Shown here: one piece after another, positions 52,240 to 61,944 of the stretch
Position numbering within the stretch: the stretch's first letter is position 1
Layout of the letters: each line of letters begins with the position of its first letter
DNA from: Roseomonas mucosa
Lineage (GTDB): Bacteria; Pseudomonadota; Alphaproteobacteria; Acetobacterales; Acetobacteraceae
Reading direction: 5' to 3'
DNA length: 64,000 bases
Assembly: GCA_945878375.1 (NCBI GenBank)
Contig: CAMDWG010000007.1
Location: forward strand, 62,001 to 126,000
Notes under the pieces: model-generated
What the model was told of the DNA's origin: nothing
The model's database searches: none
The model's input: only the letters and a program-made list of their open reading frames with translations
Made by a program: the position numbers and the translations under genes

Positions 52240-52961
52240 GCGAACGCCACCACTGGCCCGCCGCTTCCCGCGATCTCGCGGATCAGCTTGCGGCGCACGG
52301 CCTGGCCGAAGGCCTCGAAACCCTCGGCCGGGATCATGAAGGCGCCCGGGCCGCCGATCACGCTCTCCCGGAAATACTGGTCCAGCGGCATGGGCGGGGG
52401 GCGGCCGAAGGTGGGGCGGTCGTTCAGGATGGGCAGGCCATTGATCGTGATGCCCTCCGCCACCGCGCGGTCGCGCGCGGCCTCGGCCGGGGGCCCCGAA
52501 TTGTTCACGCCGTCGCCGGAGATGTCGATCACCTTCCGCGTGGCCTCGAAGGGGCAGGTCCCCATCACCCCGCGCGCATGGTCCAGCGCGCCGGAGATCG
52601 AGGTCCAGGAGAGCGAGCTGCGCGGCGCCTGCGCGAGCGTCCCGGCCCAGGCCTCCGCCTCGCGCGCGCTGGCGATGCGGGTCCAGGGCAGGACCAGGCG
52701 CTGGAACTCGATCCCGGCCCATTCGGTATAGGCGATGGCGATCGCCCCCATCATGCCGCCCCGGATCGCCTCCACCACCCGGGGGTCGGAGACGGCGGCG
52801 CGATAGCCTTCGCGCTGCAGCCGGGCCTCATCCTCATCGATCGAGCGGCTGACATCGACCGCCAGGATCAGCGCGACATCCACCAGCTCCTCCGCCCTCG
52901 CGCCGCGGGCGGGCAGGCCCAGGGCGGTGCCGACGGCGACCATCAATGTCCTGCGGCGCAT
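52236..52961 (-). CDS. DUF1194 (von Willebrand factor A-like) exported protein
   Basis: A 241-residue exported protein with a signal (MRRRTLMVAVGTALGLPARGARA) and a VWA-like fold. The MIDAS metal motif is VDVSRSIDEDE (D-x-S-x-S); WTSISGALDHAR and VIDISGDGVNNSG supply the later Thr and Asp. DUF1194 proteins are common in Alphaproteobacteria; the role is unknown. The signal peptide supports the start at 52961. The gene downstream begins at its stop. Confidence 0.87.
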   Translation of the reverse strand: MRRRTLMVAVGTALGLPARGARAEELVDVALILAVDVSRSIDEDEARLQREGYRAAVSDPRVVEAIRGGMMGAIAIAYTEWAGIEFQRLVLPWTRIASAREAEAWAGTLAQAPRSSLSWTSISGALDHARGVMGTCPFEATRKVIDISGDGVNNSGPPAEAARDRAVAEGITINGLPILNDRPTFGRPPPMPLDQYFRESVIGGPGAFMIPAEGFEAFGQAVRRKLIREIAGSGGPVVAFA

Positions 52962-53128
52962 GCGCGGCTCCCGTCGTCGCGGATGTCCTGATGGAACCGC
53001 GCGACGGGCCTCGGGTTCAAGCCTTCTCTCGAGGGGTGGGGCTATGCGGGGCGGCTTCCTGCGCTGGCCGGGCCGGGCGGGGCGTGCTAGCCCCGCCGCC
53101 TAGACGAGGCCAAGCGGAAAACCCCACC

Positions 53129-53617
53129 ATGTCGGACCAGAACACTCCCCCCTCGCCCCCCGCCGGCGCGGCGCCCACGCAGCCGCTGCTGCTCAATGTG
53201 CAGTACACCCGCGACCTGTCCTTCGAGGTGCCGGGCGCGCCTGAGATCTTCATCAACCTCAAGGAACAGCCGCGCGTCGACCTTTCGCTCGATGTGCAGG
53301 CGCGGCCGGTGCAGGGGAGCACGAACGTCTACGAGGTCTCCCTGCAGATCCGCGCCGACGCCAAGGCCGGGGAGACCGCCTGCTTCATCGCCGAACTCGC
53401 CTATTGCGGCGTCTTCACCGTGAATGTGCCGCAGGAACACCTGGAGCCGGTGCTGCTGGTGGAATGCCCGCGCCTGCTGTTCCCCTTCGCGCGGAATATC
53501 CTGGCCGAGGTGACGCGCGACGGCGGCTTCCCGCCGGTGATGCTCTCCCCGATCGACTTCTTCGCCCTGTGGCAGAGCCGCCGCCCGGCCGCCGGCCAGC
53601 CGGCCGGCAACGCCTGA
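53129..53617 (+). CDS. secB: Protein-export chaperone SecB
   Basis: A 162-residue tetrameric chaperone that keeps preproteins unfolded and hands them to SecA. LLLNVQYTRDLSFEVPGAPEIF is the start of the domain; YEVSLQIRADAKAGETACFIAELAYCGVF and LEPVLLVECPRLLFPFARNILAEVTRDGGFPPVMLSPIDF are highly conserved. The N-terminal 18 residues are Pro-rich, as in other Alphaproteobacteria. In Caulobacter secB follows dnaQ; here it precedes lnt by 52 bp. Confidence 0.95.
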   Translation: MSDQNTPPSPPAGAAPTQPLLLNVQYTRDLSFEVPGAPEIFINLKEQPRVDLSLDVQARPVQGSTNVYEVSLQIRADAKAGETACFIAELAYCGVFTVNVPQEHLEPVLLVECPRLLFPFARNILAEVTRDGGFPPVMLSPIDFFALWQSRRPAAGQPAGNA

Positions 53618-53669
53618 GGCGCAACGCGTCCCGGCGCGGGATGGCCTCGGGGATGAGGTGGGCGGGCCG

Positions 53670-55241
53670 ATGATCCGCACGCTCCGCCGTGGCGCCGCGC
53701 GGGATTGGCGCGGCACCCTGACCCGTCATCTCGACGGGCGGAGCTTCTGGCGGGCGCTGTCGCTGGCCTTCGCACTGGGCGCGGTGGCGGCACTGGCGCT
53801 GCCGCCGGTCCATTTCGTGCCCATCCTGCTGGCCACCCTGCCGGCGCTGCTCATCATGGCGGCGGCGGCACCCAACGCGCGGCGGGCCGCCTGGATCGGC
53901 CTGTTCTGGGGCTGGGGCTTCCATGTCGCTGGCCTGCATTGGCTGACCAACGCGATCCTGACCGAGGTCGAGCGCTTCTGGTGGCTGGTGCCGATTGCGG
54001 TGCCGGCGCTGGCGCTGCCGCTCGGCGCCTTCACCATCCTGCCCGCGCTGGCCGTGCGGCTCGCGCCGCCGGGCTGGCCGCGCATCCTCGCCTTCGCCGC
54101 AGCCTGGACGGCGGCGGAAATGCTGCGCGGCGTGGTCTTCACCGGCTTTCCCTGGAACCTACTGGGCACCGTCTGGGCCTTCGCGGCGCTGCCCATCCAG
54201 GCCGCCGCCTGGATTGGGGTGCATGGGCTGAGCCTGGCCACCGCCCTGATCGTCCTGGCGCCTCTGGCCGGGCGGCGGGGCTGGGTCGCCGGGTTGGGGG
54301 CGCTTGCCCTGTTCGGCGTCGTCGGCCTGCTGCGCCTCTGGCCCCAGGAGCCCGCGCCGCATGACGTCGCGGTGGTCTTGGTCCAGGGCAATATCGGGCA
54401 GGAGGTGAAATGGCGGGAAGACAGCCGCTGGCCGATCTTCCGCCACTACACCGAACTGACCGCACAGGGCGTCGCCATCGCGGAGGAAGAAGCCCCGGCC
54501 AGCCGCGTGCTGGTGGTCTGGCCTGAGACGGCGAGCCCCTTCCTGCTGGCCTCGGACCGGGAAGCGGCGCGGCAAGCGACGCTGGCGCTGCCGCCGGGCG
54601 GGCTGCTGCTGGCCGGCACGGTGCGCGCCGAATTCGGCGCCGATGGCCGGCCGAGCCGGGTCTGGAACAGCCTCGCGGTGCTGGATGCCCAAGGCGCGGT
54701 GCTGGATGCGGTGGACAAGACCTATCTGGTGCCCTTCGGCGAATACATGCCGCTGCGGGGCCTTCTGCCTGTCCGCATCGTGCAGAGCGCGATCGATTTC
54801 ACCGCCGGGCCCGGCCCGCGCACGGTCCCGCTGCCCGGCCTGCCCAGCTTCGCGGGGCTGATCTGCTACGAGGTGATCTTCCCCGGATCGGTCGTGCCCG
54901 CGAACCGGCCGGGCTTCCTGGTGAATGTCACGAACGACGCCTGGTTCGGCATCTCCGCCGGCCCCTGGCAGCATCTGGCGGCGGCCCGGCTGCGCGCGGC
55001 GGAGGAAGGGCTGCCGCTGCTGCGCGCGGCGCAGACCGGGATATCGGCCGTCTTCGACGCCCGCGGGCGCGTCGTGGCGCGGATGGGGCTGGCCGAGACC
55101 GGGGTGGTGCTGGCGCCGTTGCCCCAGGCGGCGGTGCCCACCCCCTTCGCACGCTTCGGCCTTGCCATCCCGCTCGGCCTGCTGGCCGCCACCGCGATGC
55201 TCGCCGGGCTCGGCGCGGCGCGGCGCGGTTCCATCCGCTGA
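53670..55241 (+). CDS. lnt: Apolipoprotein N-acyltransferase
   Basis: A 523-residue inner-membrane enzyme that adds the third acyl chain to lipoproteins. About six N-terminal spans, then a nitrilase-like domain with the triad: Glu in [10 protein letters not shown], Lys in [13 protein letters not shown], and Cys in [21 protein letters not shown] is also diagnostic. The window encodes several lipoproteins that would need it. ATG 53670 was preferred to a GTG four codons earlier. In related genomes lnt follows corC. Confidence 0.95.
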   Translation: MIRTLRRGAARDWRGTLTRHLDGRSFWRALSLAFALGAVAALALPPVHFVPILLATLPALLIMAAAAPNARRAAWIGLFWGWGFHVAGLHWLTNAILTEVERFWWLVPIAVPALALPLGAFTILPALAVRLAPPGWPRILAFAAAWTAAEMLRGVVFTGFPWNLLGTVWAFAALPIQAAAWIGVHGLSLATALIVLAPLAGRRGWVAGLGALALFGVVGLLRLWPQEPAPHDVAVVLVQGNIGQEVKWREDSRWPIFRHYTELTAQGVAIAEEEAPASRVLVVWPETASPFLLASDREAARQATLALPPGGLLLAGTVRAEFGADGRPSRVWNSLAVLDAQGAVLDAVDKTYLVPFGEYMPLRGLLPVRIVQSAIDFTAGPGPRTVPLPGLPSFAGLICYEVIFPGSVVPANRPGFLVNVTNDAWFGISAGPWQHLAAARLRAAEEGLPLLRAAQTGISAVFDARGRVVARMGLAETGVVLAPLPQAAVPTPFARFGLAIPLGLLAATAMLAGLGAARRGSIR

Positions 55242-55380
55242 GGGCGCGGGGGATGGCGAGTCCATCCTTCGCCACGATGCTGCCGCCCGGCCGCAACCCG
55301 TCCGCCCGGTCGGTTCCGGGCGCGGTTCCTGCACCGTGAGCGGTTCCGCCCCGCGCGCATGGGAGCTAGACTCATCTCCC

Positions 55381-56040
55381 ATGTCGTCCCGTATCCGAAT
55401 CGCTCCGTCCCTGCTCGCCGCCGATTTCTCCCGGCTGGGAGAGGAAGTGCGCGCCGTCGCCGCCGCCGGCGCGGATTGGCTCCACCTCGACATCATGGAC
55501 GGGCATTTCGTTCCCAACATCTCCTTCGGGCCGGGGCTGGTCCGGGCGCTGCGTCGCCATGCCGACATCCCCTTCGATGTCCACCTGATGATCGCCCCGG
55601 CCGATCCCTATCTGGCGGCCTTCGCGGAAGCCGGCGCCGACCTGATCAGCCTGCACCCGGAAGCGGGGCCGCATCTGCACCGGTCGCTGCAGACCATCCG
55701 GGCGCTCGGCAAAAAGGCCGGTGTGGTGCTGAACCCGGCGACGCCCGTCAGCGCGATCGACTCCGTGCTCGACCTCTGCGACCTGGTGCTGGTCATGTCG
55801 GTCAATCCGGGCTTCGGTGGGCAGTCCTTCATTCGGTCCCAGCTGGGCAAGATCGCCGCGCTGCGGTCCGTGATCGCAGCCAGCGGGCGCGACATCGCGC
55901 TGCAGGTCGATGGCGGCGTCACGGCCGAGACGGCGCGGGACTGCATCGAGGCCGGCGCGGATGTGCTGGTGGCCGGCACGGCGGTGTTCGGCAACCCCGA
56001 CTACGCCGCCGCCATCGCCGCGATCCGGGGGGCCGGCTGA
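55381..56040 (+). CDS. rpe: Ribulose-phosphate 3-epimerase
   Basis: A 219-residue TIM-barrel epimerase that interconverts ribulose-5-phosphate and xylulose-5-phosphate. [39 protein letters not shown] (metal His and Asp), [26 protein letters not shown], and [11 protein letters not shown] with the second catalytic Asp. Full length. Its stop overlaps the heparinase-like gene (TGATG). rpe-heparinase-purH is a recurrent alphaproteobacterial order; a GT4 gene is inserted here. Confidence 0.96.
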   Translation: MSSRIRIAPSLLAADFSRLGEEVRAVAAAGADWLHLDIMDGHFVPNISFGPGLVRALRRHADIPFDVHLMIAPADPYLAAFAEAGADLISLHPEAGPHLHRSLQTIRALGKKAGVVLNPATPVSAIDSVLDLCDLVLVMSVNPGFGGQSFIRSQLGKIAALRSVIAASGRDIALQVDGGVTAETARDCIEAGADVLVAGTAVFGNPDYAAAIAAIRGAG

Positions 56041-57692
56041 TGGAATCCATCCTGCGCGGCGCTCGCCGCTTCCTGGCCAATCTGAAGCCGGTGAAGGTGC
56101 CGGAAGCACCGGCCCGCGCCTTCCGCGACCTCTGGCCCGGGGATGCCACCCGCGGCGCCCGGCTGCTGCGCGGCGAGTTCGAGGTGATGGGCACCGTCCG
56201 CCCGCTGCGCCCGTCGGAAGCCAATGGCGGCCAGGATTGGGGCGCCGATGGCGGTTCCCCCACCTGGCGCGCGGCGGCGCATGGCTTCGCCTGGCTGCGC
56301 GACCTGCGCGCGCTCGGCACCGATGCGGCGCGGCTGCGCGGGCGGGCGCTGGCGGCGGATTGGCTCGCACTCGGCCCAGATCCGCTGGCGGACGCGCCGG
56401 AGGTGACCGGGGCGCGCATCTCCGCCTGGCTCGGCCATTGGGATTTCCTCGCCGCCACGGCGGATGAGGAGCTGCGCCGCCCGCTGATGCAGCGCATGGC
56501 GCAGGATGCGCGCGGCCTGGTCGCGGGGCTGCCGGCGGAAGCCGCGCATCGCGGCGCGCTGGTGGCGCTCAAGGGCGCCATGGCCGCCGCCGTGGCGCTG
56601 GAGGAGGAGACCTGGCTCGCCCGCTGCGTCCGCTTCCTGCCCGCTGAGCTGGAACGGCAGTTCAACCCCGATGGCGGTCATGTGGAACGCAGCCCGGCCC
56701 AGCACCTGGCCGCGCTGCAGGATGTGATCGAGATCCGCAACCTGCTGCATGGCGCGGGCGTGGATGCGCCGCCGATCCTGGCCGCCGTGCTGGACCGCGC
56801 GGCGCCGGCGCTTCGGCTGCTGCGCCACGCCGATGGTGGGCTCGCGCTGTTCAACGGCACGCGGGACGAACCGGCGGCGATGCTCGATCTGGTGCTGACC
56901 CAGGCGCAATCGCGCGGCCGCGCGCCGGGCGCCCTGCCGGAGACCGGCTTCCACCGCCTGGCCGCCAGCCGCACGCTGGTGATCGTCGATTGCGGTGCCC
57001 CGCCCTCCGCGCGGCGCGATGCCGCCGCCGGGGGTCTGCCGCGCGGGGCCGACCGCTTCGCCCATGCCGGCACCCTGGCCTTCGAGATGTCGGTGGGCCG
57101 CGACCGGCTGATCGTCAATTGCGGCGCGGCACCTGCGGCGGAAGGCGAATGGCGCGACGCGCTGCGCGCCACCGCCGCCCATTCCACCCTGGTGCTGGCG
57201 GACACCCATTCCAGCGAACTGCGCCCGGAAGGGCTCGGCCGGCGGGTGGAGACGGTCGAAAGCGACCGGCAGGATTCCAACGGCGCGCAATGGCTGGATG
57301 CGACGCATGATGGCTGGCTGCGCCAGTTCGGCCTGCGCCACCGCCGGCGGCTCTATTTGTCGGAATCCGGCGACGATTTGCGCGGAGAGGATGAGCTGGA
57401 AGCGGACCGGGAGGTGGACGTGCCCGGCTTCACCCTTCGCTTCCACCTGCATCCCGCCGTGGTGGCCAGCCTGCAGCAGGACGAGGCCGGCGCGCTGCTG
57501 CGCCTGCCCTCCGGCGTCGGCTGGCGGCTACGCGCCAAGGGGGCGCGCGTCGCGATCGAGGAAAGCGTCTTCCTCGCCGGCGAAGCGCGCCGCAGCCACC
57601 AGGTCACGCTGCATGCCGAAGCGGGCGCGCGCAGCGTGCAATGGGCGATCAGCCGCGTGAGCATGCCCGCGCCGAGCGGCGAGACCGACTGA
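56040..57692 (+). CDS. Heparinase II/III family protein
   Basis: A 550-residue protein with an alpha/alpha-toroid N-terminal half and a heparinase II/III C-terminal domain. DWGADGGSPTWRAAAHGFAWLRDL opens the toroid; RQFNPDGGHVERSPAQH is the conserved active-site region, with His, and DGGLALFNG follows. The beta-sheet part reads HAGTLAFEMSVGRDRLIVNCG and AHSTLVLADTHSSEL. The real substrate is unknown (uronate polymer or cell-surface glycan). No signal peptide seen. Coupled to rpe. Confidence 0.88.
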   Translation: MESILRGARRFLANLKPVKVPEAPARAFRDLWPGDATRGARLLRGEFEVMGTVRPLRPSEANGGQDWGADGGSPTWRAAAHGFAWLRDLRALGTDAARLRGRALAADWLALGPDPLADAPEVTGARISAWLGHWDFLAATADEELRRPLMQRMAQDARGLVAGLPAEAAHRGALVALKGAMAAAVALEEETWLARCVRFLPAELERQFNPDGGHVERSPAQHLAALQDVIEIRNLLHGAGVDAPPILAAVLDRAAPALRLLRHADGGLALFNGTRDEPAAMLDLVLTQAQSRGRAPGALPETGFHRLAASRTLVIVDCGAPPSARRDAAAGGLPRGADRFAHAGTLAFEMSVGRDRLIVNCGAAPAAEGEWRDALRATAAHSTLVLADTHSSELRPEGLGRRVETVESDRQDSNGAQWLDATHDGWLRQFGLRHRRRLYLSESGDDLRGEDELEADREVDVPGFTLRFHLHPAVVASLQQDEAGALLRLPSGVGWRLRAKGARVAIEESVFLAGEARRSHQVTLHAEAGARSVQWAISRVSMPAPSGETD

Positions 57693-57708
57693 CCTTCGCG
57701 CGCGGCCG

Positions 57709-58821
57709 ATGAAGATCCTCCAGGTCGCGAATGTCGATTTCTCCGTGCGGATGTTCCTGCTGCCGCTGATGCGGGAACTGCGCGCGCGCGGGCATGACGT
57801 GATCGCGGCCTGCGCCGAAGGCCCCATGCTGGATGTCGTGCGCGCCGAAGGCTTCCGCGTCATCCCCGTGCCGATGGCGCGCAGCCTGCACCCTATCCGG
57901 CAGGCGCGGGCACTCGCTGCGCTGGTTGCACTGATCCGGGCGGAGAAGCCGGACCTCGTCCACGCCCATATGCCGATCAGCGGGCTGCTGGCCCGCGCGG
58001 CGGCGCGCATCGTGGGCACGCCGCGCATCGCCTATACCTGCCACGGCTTCCTGTTCAACCAGCCGGGGCCGTGGTGGCGCAAGCGGCTCGCGCTGCTGCT
58101 GGAACGCGCGGCCGGACGCATCACCCACACCTACATGACGGTGTCGGAAGAAGAGGCCGGCGATGCGCGGCGGCTCGGCATCCATGCCCAGGCGGTGCCG
58201 GTGCTGAACGGCCGCGATCCCGCGCGCTTCCGCCCCGATCCCGCCTCCCGCGCCGCGCTGCGCGAAGTGCTCGGCGCGACGCCTGGGGATTGCGTGGTGC
58301 TCGTCGCCTCCCGCCTCGTACGCCACAAGGGCTACCCGGAATTGCTGGACGCGATGCGCGCCACCCCGCCCCATGCCGTGCTGTGGGTCGCGGGCGCGCG
58401 GCTGCCGTCGGACCATGGGGAGGCGATGGAACCGCATCTGGACCGCGCGGCGGCGGCGCTTGGGCGGCGGCTGGTGCGGCTCGGGCACCGGGAGGATATG
58501 CCGGCGGTGATGGCGGCGGCGGATGTGTTCTGCCTGCCATCCCATTTCGAAGGCCTGCCGATGTCGATCGTGGAGGCGATGCTCACTGGCCTGCCGGTGG
58601 TCGCCACCGACATTCGCGGCCCGCGCGAACAGGTGGTGGAAGGGGAGACGGGGCTGCTGGTGCCGCCCGCAACCGTCGCCCCCCTGGCCGCGGCGCTGAC
58701 GCGGCTGGCCAACGACCCGGCGCTGCGCGCGGCCATGGGCGCGGCCGGGCGGGCCCGCGCCATGGCCCGCTTCAATGCGGCGCAGGTCCTGGCCCGCACC
58801 GCAGCCCTGCTGGAAGGTTGA
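57709..58821 (+). CDS. Glycosyltransferase family 4
   Basis: A 370-residue GT-B glycosyltransferase. The N-terminal half has [30 protein letters not shown] and [17 protein letters not shown]; the donor site has [29 protein letters not shown], and [45 protein letters not shown] (the E-x7-E motif). It probably adds a sugar to a lipid carrier or a polysaccharide. It is inserted between the heparinase-like gene and purH, 16 bp after the former. Confidence 0.91.
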   Translation: MKILQVANVDFSVRMFLLPLMRELRARGHDVIAACAEGPMLDVVRAEGFRVIPVPMARSLHPIRQARALAALVALIRAEKPDLVHAHMPISGLLARAAARIVGTPRIAYTCHGFLFNQPGPWWRKRLALLLERAAGRITHTYMTVSEEEAGDARRLGIHAQAVPVLNGRDPARFRPDPASRAALREVLGATPGDCVVLVASRLVRHKGYPELLDAMRATPPHAVLWVAGARLPSDHGEAMEPHLDRAAAALGRRLVRLGHREDMPAVMAAADVFCLPSHFEGLPMSIVEAMLTGLPVVATDIRGPREQVVEGETGLLVPPATVAPLAAALTRLANDPALRAAMGAAGRARAMARFNAAQVLARTAALLEG

Positions 58822-58885
58822 AGGCAAGGGCCGACAGGTCCATACCGCGCGGCGCAACGCCCCCCCTCGTTCCTGGCCGCACGAC

Positions 58886-60460
58886 ATGACCGATCGCCTC
58901 CCCATCCGCCGCGCGCTGCTATCCGTCTCCGACAAGGCGGGGATCGTGGACTTCGCGCGGTTTCTCGCCGCGCAGGGCGCGGAGATCCTCTCGACCGGGG
59001 GCACCGCGGCGGCGATCCGCGCGGCGGGCATCCCGGTGAAGGATGTCTCCGACCACACCGGCTTCCCCGAGATCCTGGACGGCCGCGTCAAGACGCTGGT
59101 GCCGCAGGTGCATGGCGGGCTGCTCGGCCGGCGCGACCTGCCGGAGCACCTCGCGCAGATGGACCAGCACGCAATCGCGCCGATCGATCTGGTGGCGGTG
59201 AACCTCTACCCCTTCGAGGCGACCGTCGCGAAGGGCGCGGCCTTCGAGGATTGCATCGAGAATATCGACATTGGCGGGCCGGCGATGATCCGCAGCGCCG
59301 CCAAGAATTTCTCGTCGGTTGTCGTGGTGACCGCACCCGACCAGCTTGCCGAGGTGCGTGTGGAACTCGAGGCCGGCGGCACGACGCTCGCGCTGCGACG
59401 TCGCCTCGCGCAGGCGGCCTATGCGCGCACCGCGGCCTATGACGCCGCAATCTCCACCTGGTTCGCCGCCCAGAACAAGGATGCCTTCCCGCAGCGCCTG
59501 GCGGTGGCGGGCGTGCTGCGCCAGGGGCTGCGCTATGGCGAGAACCCGCACCAGCAGGCGGCCTTCTACGCCGATGGCAGCGCGCGGCCAGGGATCGCGA
59601 CGGCGACCCAGGTGCAGGGCAAGGAGTTGTCCTACAACAACCTGAACGACACCGACGCCGCCTTCGAATGCGTCGCCGAATTCGACCGACCGGCCATCGT
59701 CATCGTCAAGCACGCCAACCCCTGCGGGGTTGCGGAAGCGGATGGGCTGGCGGCGGCCTGGGACCTCGCGCTGCGTTGCGACCCGGTCTCCGCCTTCGGG
59801 GGCATCGTCGCGGCGAACCGGACGCTGGATGCGGCGGCGGCGGAGCGGATCGCGGCGATCTTCACCGAGGTCGTGGTGGCGCCCGATGCCGATGAGGACG
59901 CGAAGGCAATCTTCGCGAAGAAGAAGAACCTGCGCCTGCTGCTGACCGGCGCCATGCCCGATCCTGCGGCGCCGGGGATGCTGGTGAAATCCGTCGCCGG
60001 CGGCCTTCTGGCCCAGACCCGCGACGCGGGCCGCGTGACGCCAGACATGCTGCGCGTGGTGACGCAGCGCGCCCCTTCGGCGGCGGAGCTGTCCGACCTG
60101 CTGTTTGCCTTCCGCGTCTGCAAGCATGTGAAGTCGAACGCCATCGTCTATGCGAAGGCCCTGGCGACCGCCGGCATCGGCGCGGGGCAGATGAACCGCC
60201 TGGAATCGGCGCGCATCGCGGCCTGGAAGGCGGAAGCCGGGGCGCAGGCGGCGGGGCTACCCGAAAGCCTCGCGAAGGGAAGCGTCGTCGCCTCCGACGC
60301 CTTCTTCCCCTTCGCCGACGGGCTGGAAGCGGCGGCGGCAGCGGGGGTGACGGCGGTGATCCAGCCGGGCGGCTCCATCCGCGACGCGGAGGTGGTCGCG
60401 GCGGCCGACAAGGCAGGGCTGGCGATGGTCTTCACGGGCATGCGACACTTCAGGCATTGA
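58886..60460 (+). CDS. purH: Bifunctional AICAR transformylase / IMP cyclohydrolase
   Basis: A 524-residue enzyme for the last two steps of de novo purine synthesis. The N-terminal cyclohydrolase (about 1-200) shows [32 protein letters not shown] and [14 protein letters not shown]; the transformylase half has [32 protein letters not shown], and [12 protein letters not shown] with the catalytic Lys-His pair. [10 protein letters not shown] and [11 protein letters not shown] end it normally. Size is typical. Confidence 0.97.
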   Translation: MTDRLPIRRALLSVSDKAGIVDFARFLAAQGAEILSTGGTAAAIRAAGIPVKDVSDHTGFPEILDGRVKTLVPQVHGGLLGRRDLPEHLAQMDQHAIAPIDLVAVNLYPFEATVAKGAAFEDCIENIDIGGPAMIRSAAKNFSSVVVVTAPDQLAEVRVELEAGGTTLALRRRLAQAAYARTAAYDAAISTWFAAQNKDAFPQRLAVAGVLRQGLRYGENPHQQAAFYADGSARPGIATATQVQGKELSYNNLNDTDAAFECVAEFDRPAIVIVKHANPCGVAEADGLAAAWDLALRCDPVSAFGGIVAANRTLDAAAAERIAAIFTEVVVAPDADEDAKAIFAKKKNLRLLLTGAMPDPAAPGMLVKSVAGGLLAQTRDAGRVTPDMLRVVTQRAPSAAELSDLLFAFRVCKHVKSNAIVYAKALATAGIGAGQMNRLESARIAAWKAEAGAQAAGLPESLAKGSVVASDAFFPFADGLEAAAAAGVTAVIQPGGSIRDAEVVAAADKAGLAMVFTGMRHFRH

Positions 60461-60522
60461 TGCGATTCTGCAACGGTGCGGTCTACGCCGCGCCGAGTGC
60501 CTTGCACTGACGGGAGTGGCCG

Positions 60523-61944
60523 ATGCCCGCCGAGATGCCCACGCTGCTTGCCGCCGCCGCCGCGCTGTTCAGCCTGCTCGCGCTGCTCGTCGTCCTGTTC
60601 CGCCGCCCACCGCCGCCCGCCCGCGATCCGGTGCTGGAGGCTGCGCTGCAGCGGATGGAGGCGATCCAGCAGCGGCAGGAGACAGCGCTGGCGGTCCTGC
60701 CCGCCGATCTGCGCGCCGAGATCGGCCAGCGGACCAGCGAGGTGGCGGAAAAGCTGACCGCGCAGGTGCTGGACCAGACCAAGGCGCTGAACGGGACGCT
60801 GGCCGAGCATGCGAAGCGCCATGGCGATTCCGCCGCCGCCCTGAAGCAGGATCTGGCGACCTTCGGCGGCGAGGTGAAGACAGCGCTGGCCGAGGGCAGC
60901 GCCAAGGCCCGCCAGGCGCTGGCCGAGGACATGACCACCGCCCGCGACCTGATCGAGCGCAAGGCGACCGAAAGCCGCGACCAGCTGGAAGCGAAGCTGA
61001 AGGAGATGCGGGAGGCGAATGACGCGCGCCTCGCCGACATCCAGAAATCGGTGAACGAACAGCTGCAATCAGCGGTCGAGAAGCAGATGGCCGAGAGCTT
61101 CCAGCGCGTGATCGACCAGTTCGACGCCGTCCAGCGCTCGATGGTGGAAGTGCAGGCGGTCACCGGCCAGATCGGCGACCTCAAGCGGCTGTTCAGCAAC
61201 GTCAAGGCGCGCGGCGGTTGGGGCGAGGCGCAGTGCAAGGCGCTGCTGGAGGATATCCTGCCCGGCGGCTTCGTCGAGAATTTCCGCCCCGGCGACACCG
61301 GTGGCGAGACGGTGGAATTCGCCATCATCATGCCGACGAAGGGCGAGACGCCGCTGCACCTGCCGCTGGATGCGAAATTCCCGGTGGAGGATTACGAACG
61401 CCTGCTGATCGCCGCCGAAAGCGGCGATGGAGAAGGCGAACGCGCGGCCCGCCGCGCCCTTGGCGAACGCGTGCGCCGCCAAGGCGCCGACATCGCGGCG
61501 AAATACATCCGCGAACCCCTGACCACCGATTTCGCGATCCTCTATCTGCCCTCCGACAGCCTCTATGCCGAAGTCGCCCGCATCCCCGGCCTGCTGGCCG
61601 AGATCGGCCGCGCGCAGAAGGTACTGGTGGTCGGGCCGAGCCTGCTGCCGGCGATGCTGCGGACGATCCAGCTGGGCCATTACAGCCTGGCGCTGAGCCG
61701 CAACGCGGATGCGGTGCGCGACCTGCTGGGGGCGACCAAGACCGAGATGCAGAAGATGGATGCTGTGCTGACGAAGCTCGGCAAGCAGGCCGGCACCTTC
61801 GGCACGACCATCGAGAAGGCGCAGATCCGCACCCGCGCGATCGGGCGCAAGCTGCGCGGCGTGGATGCGATCACCTTCGAACGCTCGGAACAGCTGCTGG
61901 AGCTGGAAGCGGAGGCGCCGCTGGAGGATGACGAGACGGCATGA
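60523..61944 (+). CDS. rmuC: DNA recombination protein RmuC
   Basis: A 473-residue RmuC family protein. One N-terminal membrane segment ([19 protein letters not shown]) is followed by a long coiled coil (about 40-225) and a nuclease-like RmuC domain with [38 protein letters not shown], and [15 protein letters not shown]. RmuC limits inversions at short repeats in E. coli; the fold resembles restriction nucleases. Its stop overlaps nupC (ATGA), so the two are coupled. Confidence 0.93.
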   Translation: MPAEMPTLLAAAAALFSLLALLVVLFRRPPPPARDPVLEAALQRMEAIQQRQETALAVLPADLRAEIGQRTSEVAEKLTAQVLDQTKALNGTLAEHAKRHGDSAAALKQDLATFGGEVKTALAEGSAKARQALAEDMTTARDLIERKATESRDQLEAKLKEMREANDARLADIQKSVNEQLQSAVEKQMAESFQRVIDQFDAVQRSMVEVQAVTGQIGDLKRLFSNVKARGGWGEAQCKALLEDILPGGFVENFRPGDTGGETVEFAIIMPTKGETPLHLPLDAKFPVEDYERLLIAAESGDGEGERAARRALGERVRRQGADIAAKYIREPLTTDFAILYLPSDSLYAEVARIPGLLAEIGRAQKVLVVGPSLLPAMLRTIQLGHYSLALSRNADAVRDLLGATKTEMQKMDAVLTKLGKQAGTFGTTIEKAQIRTRAIGRKLRGVDAITFERSEQLLELEAEAPLEDDETA

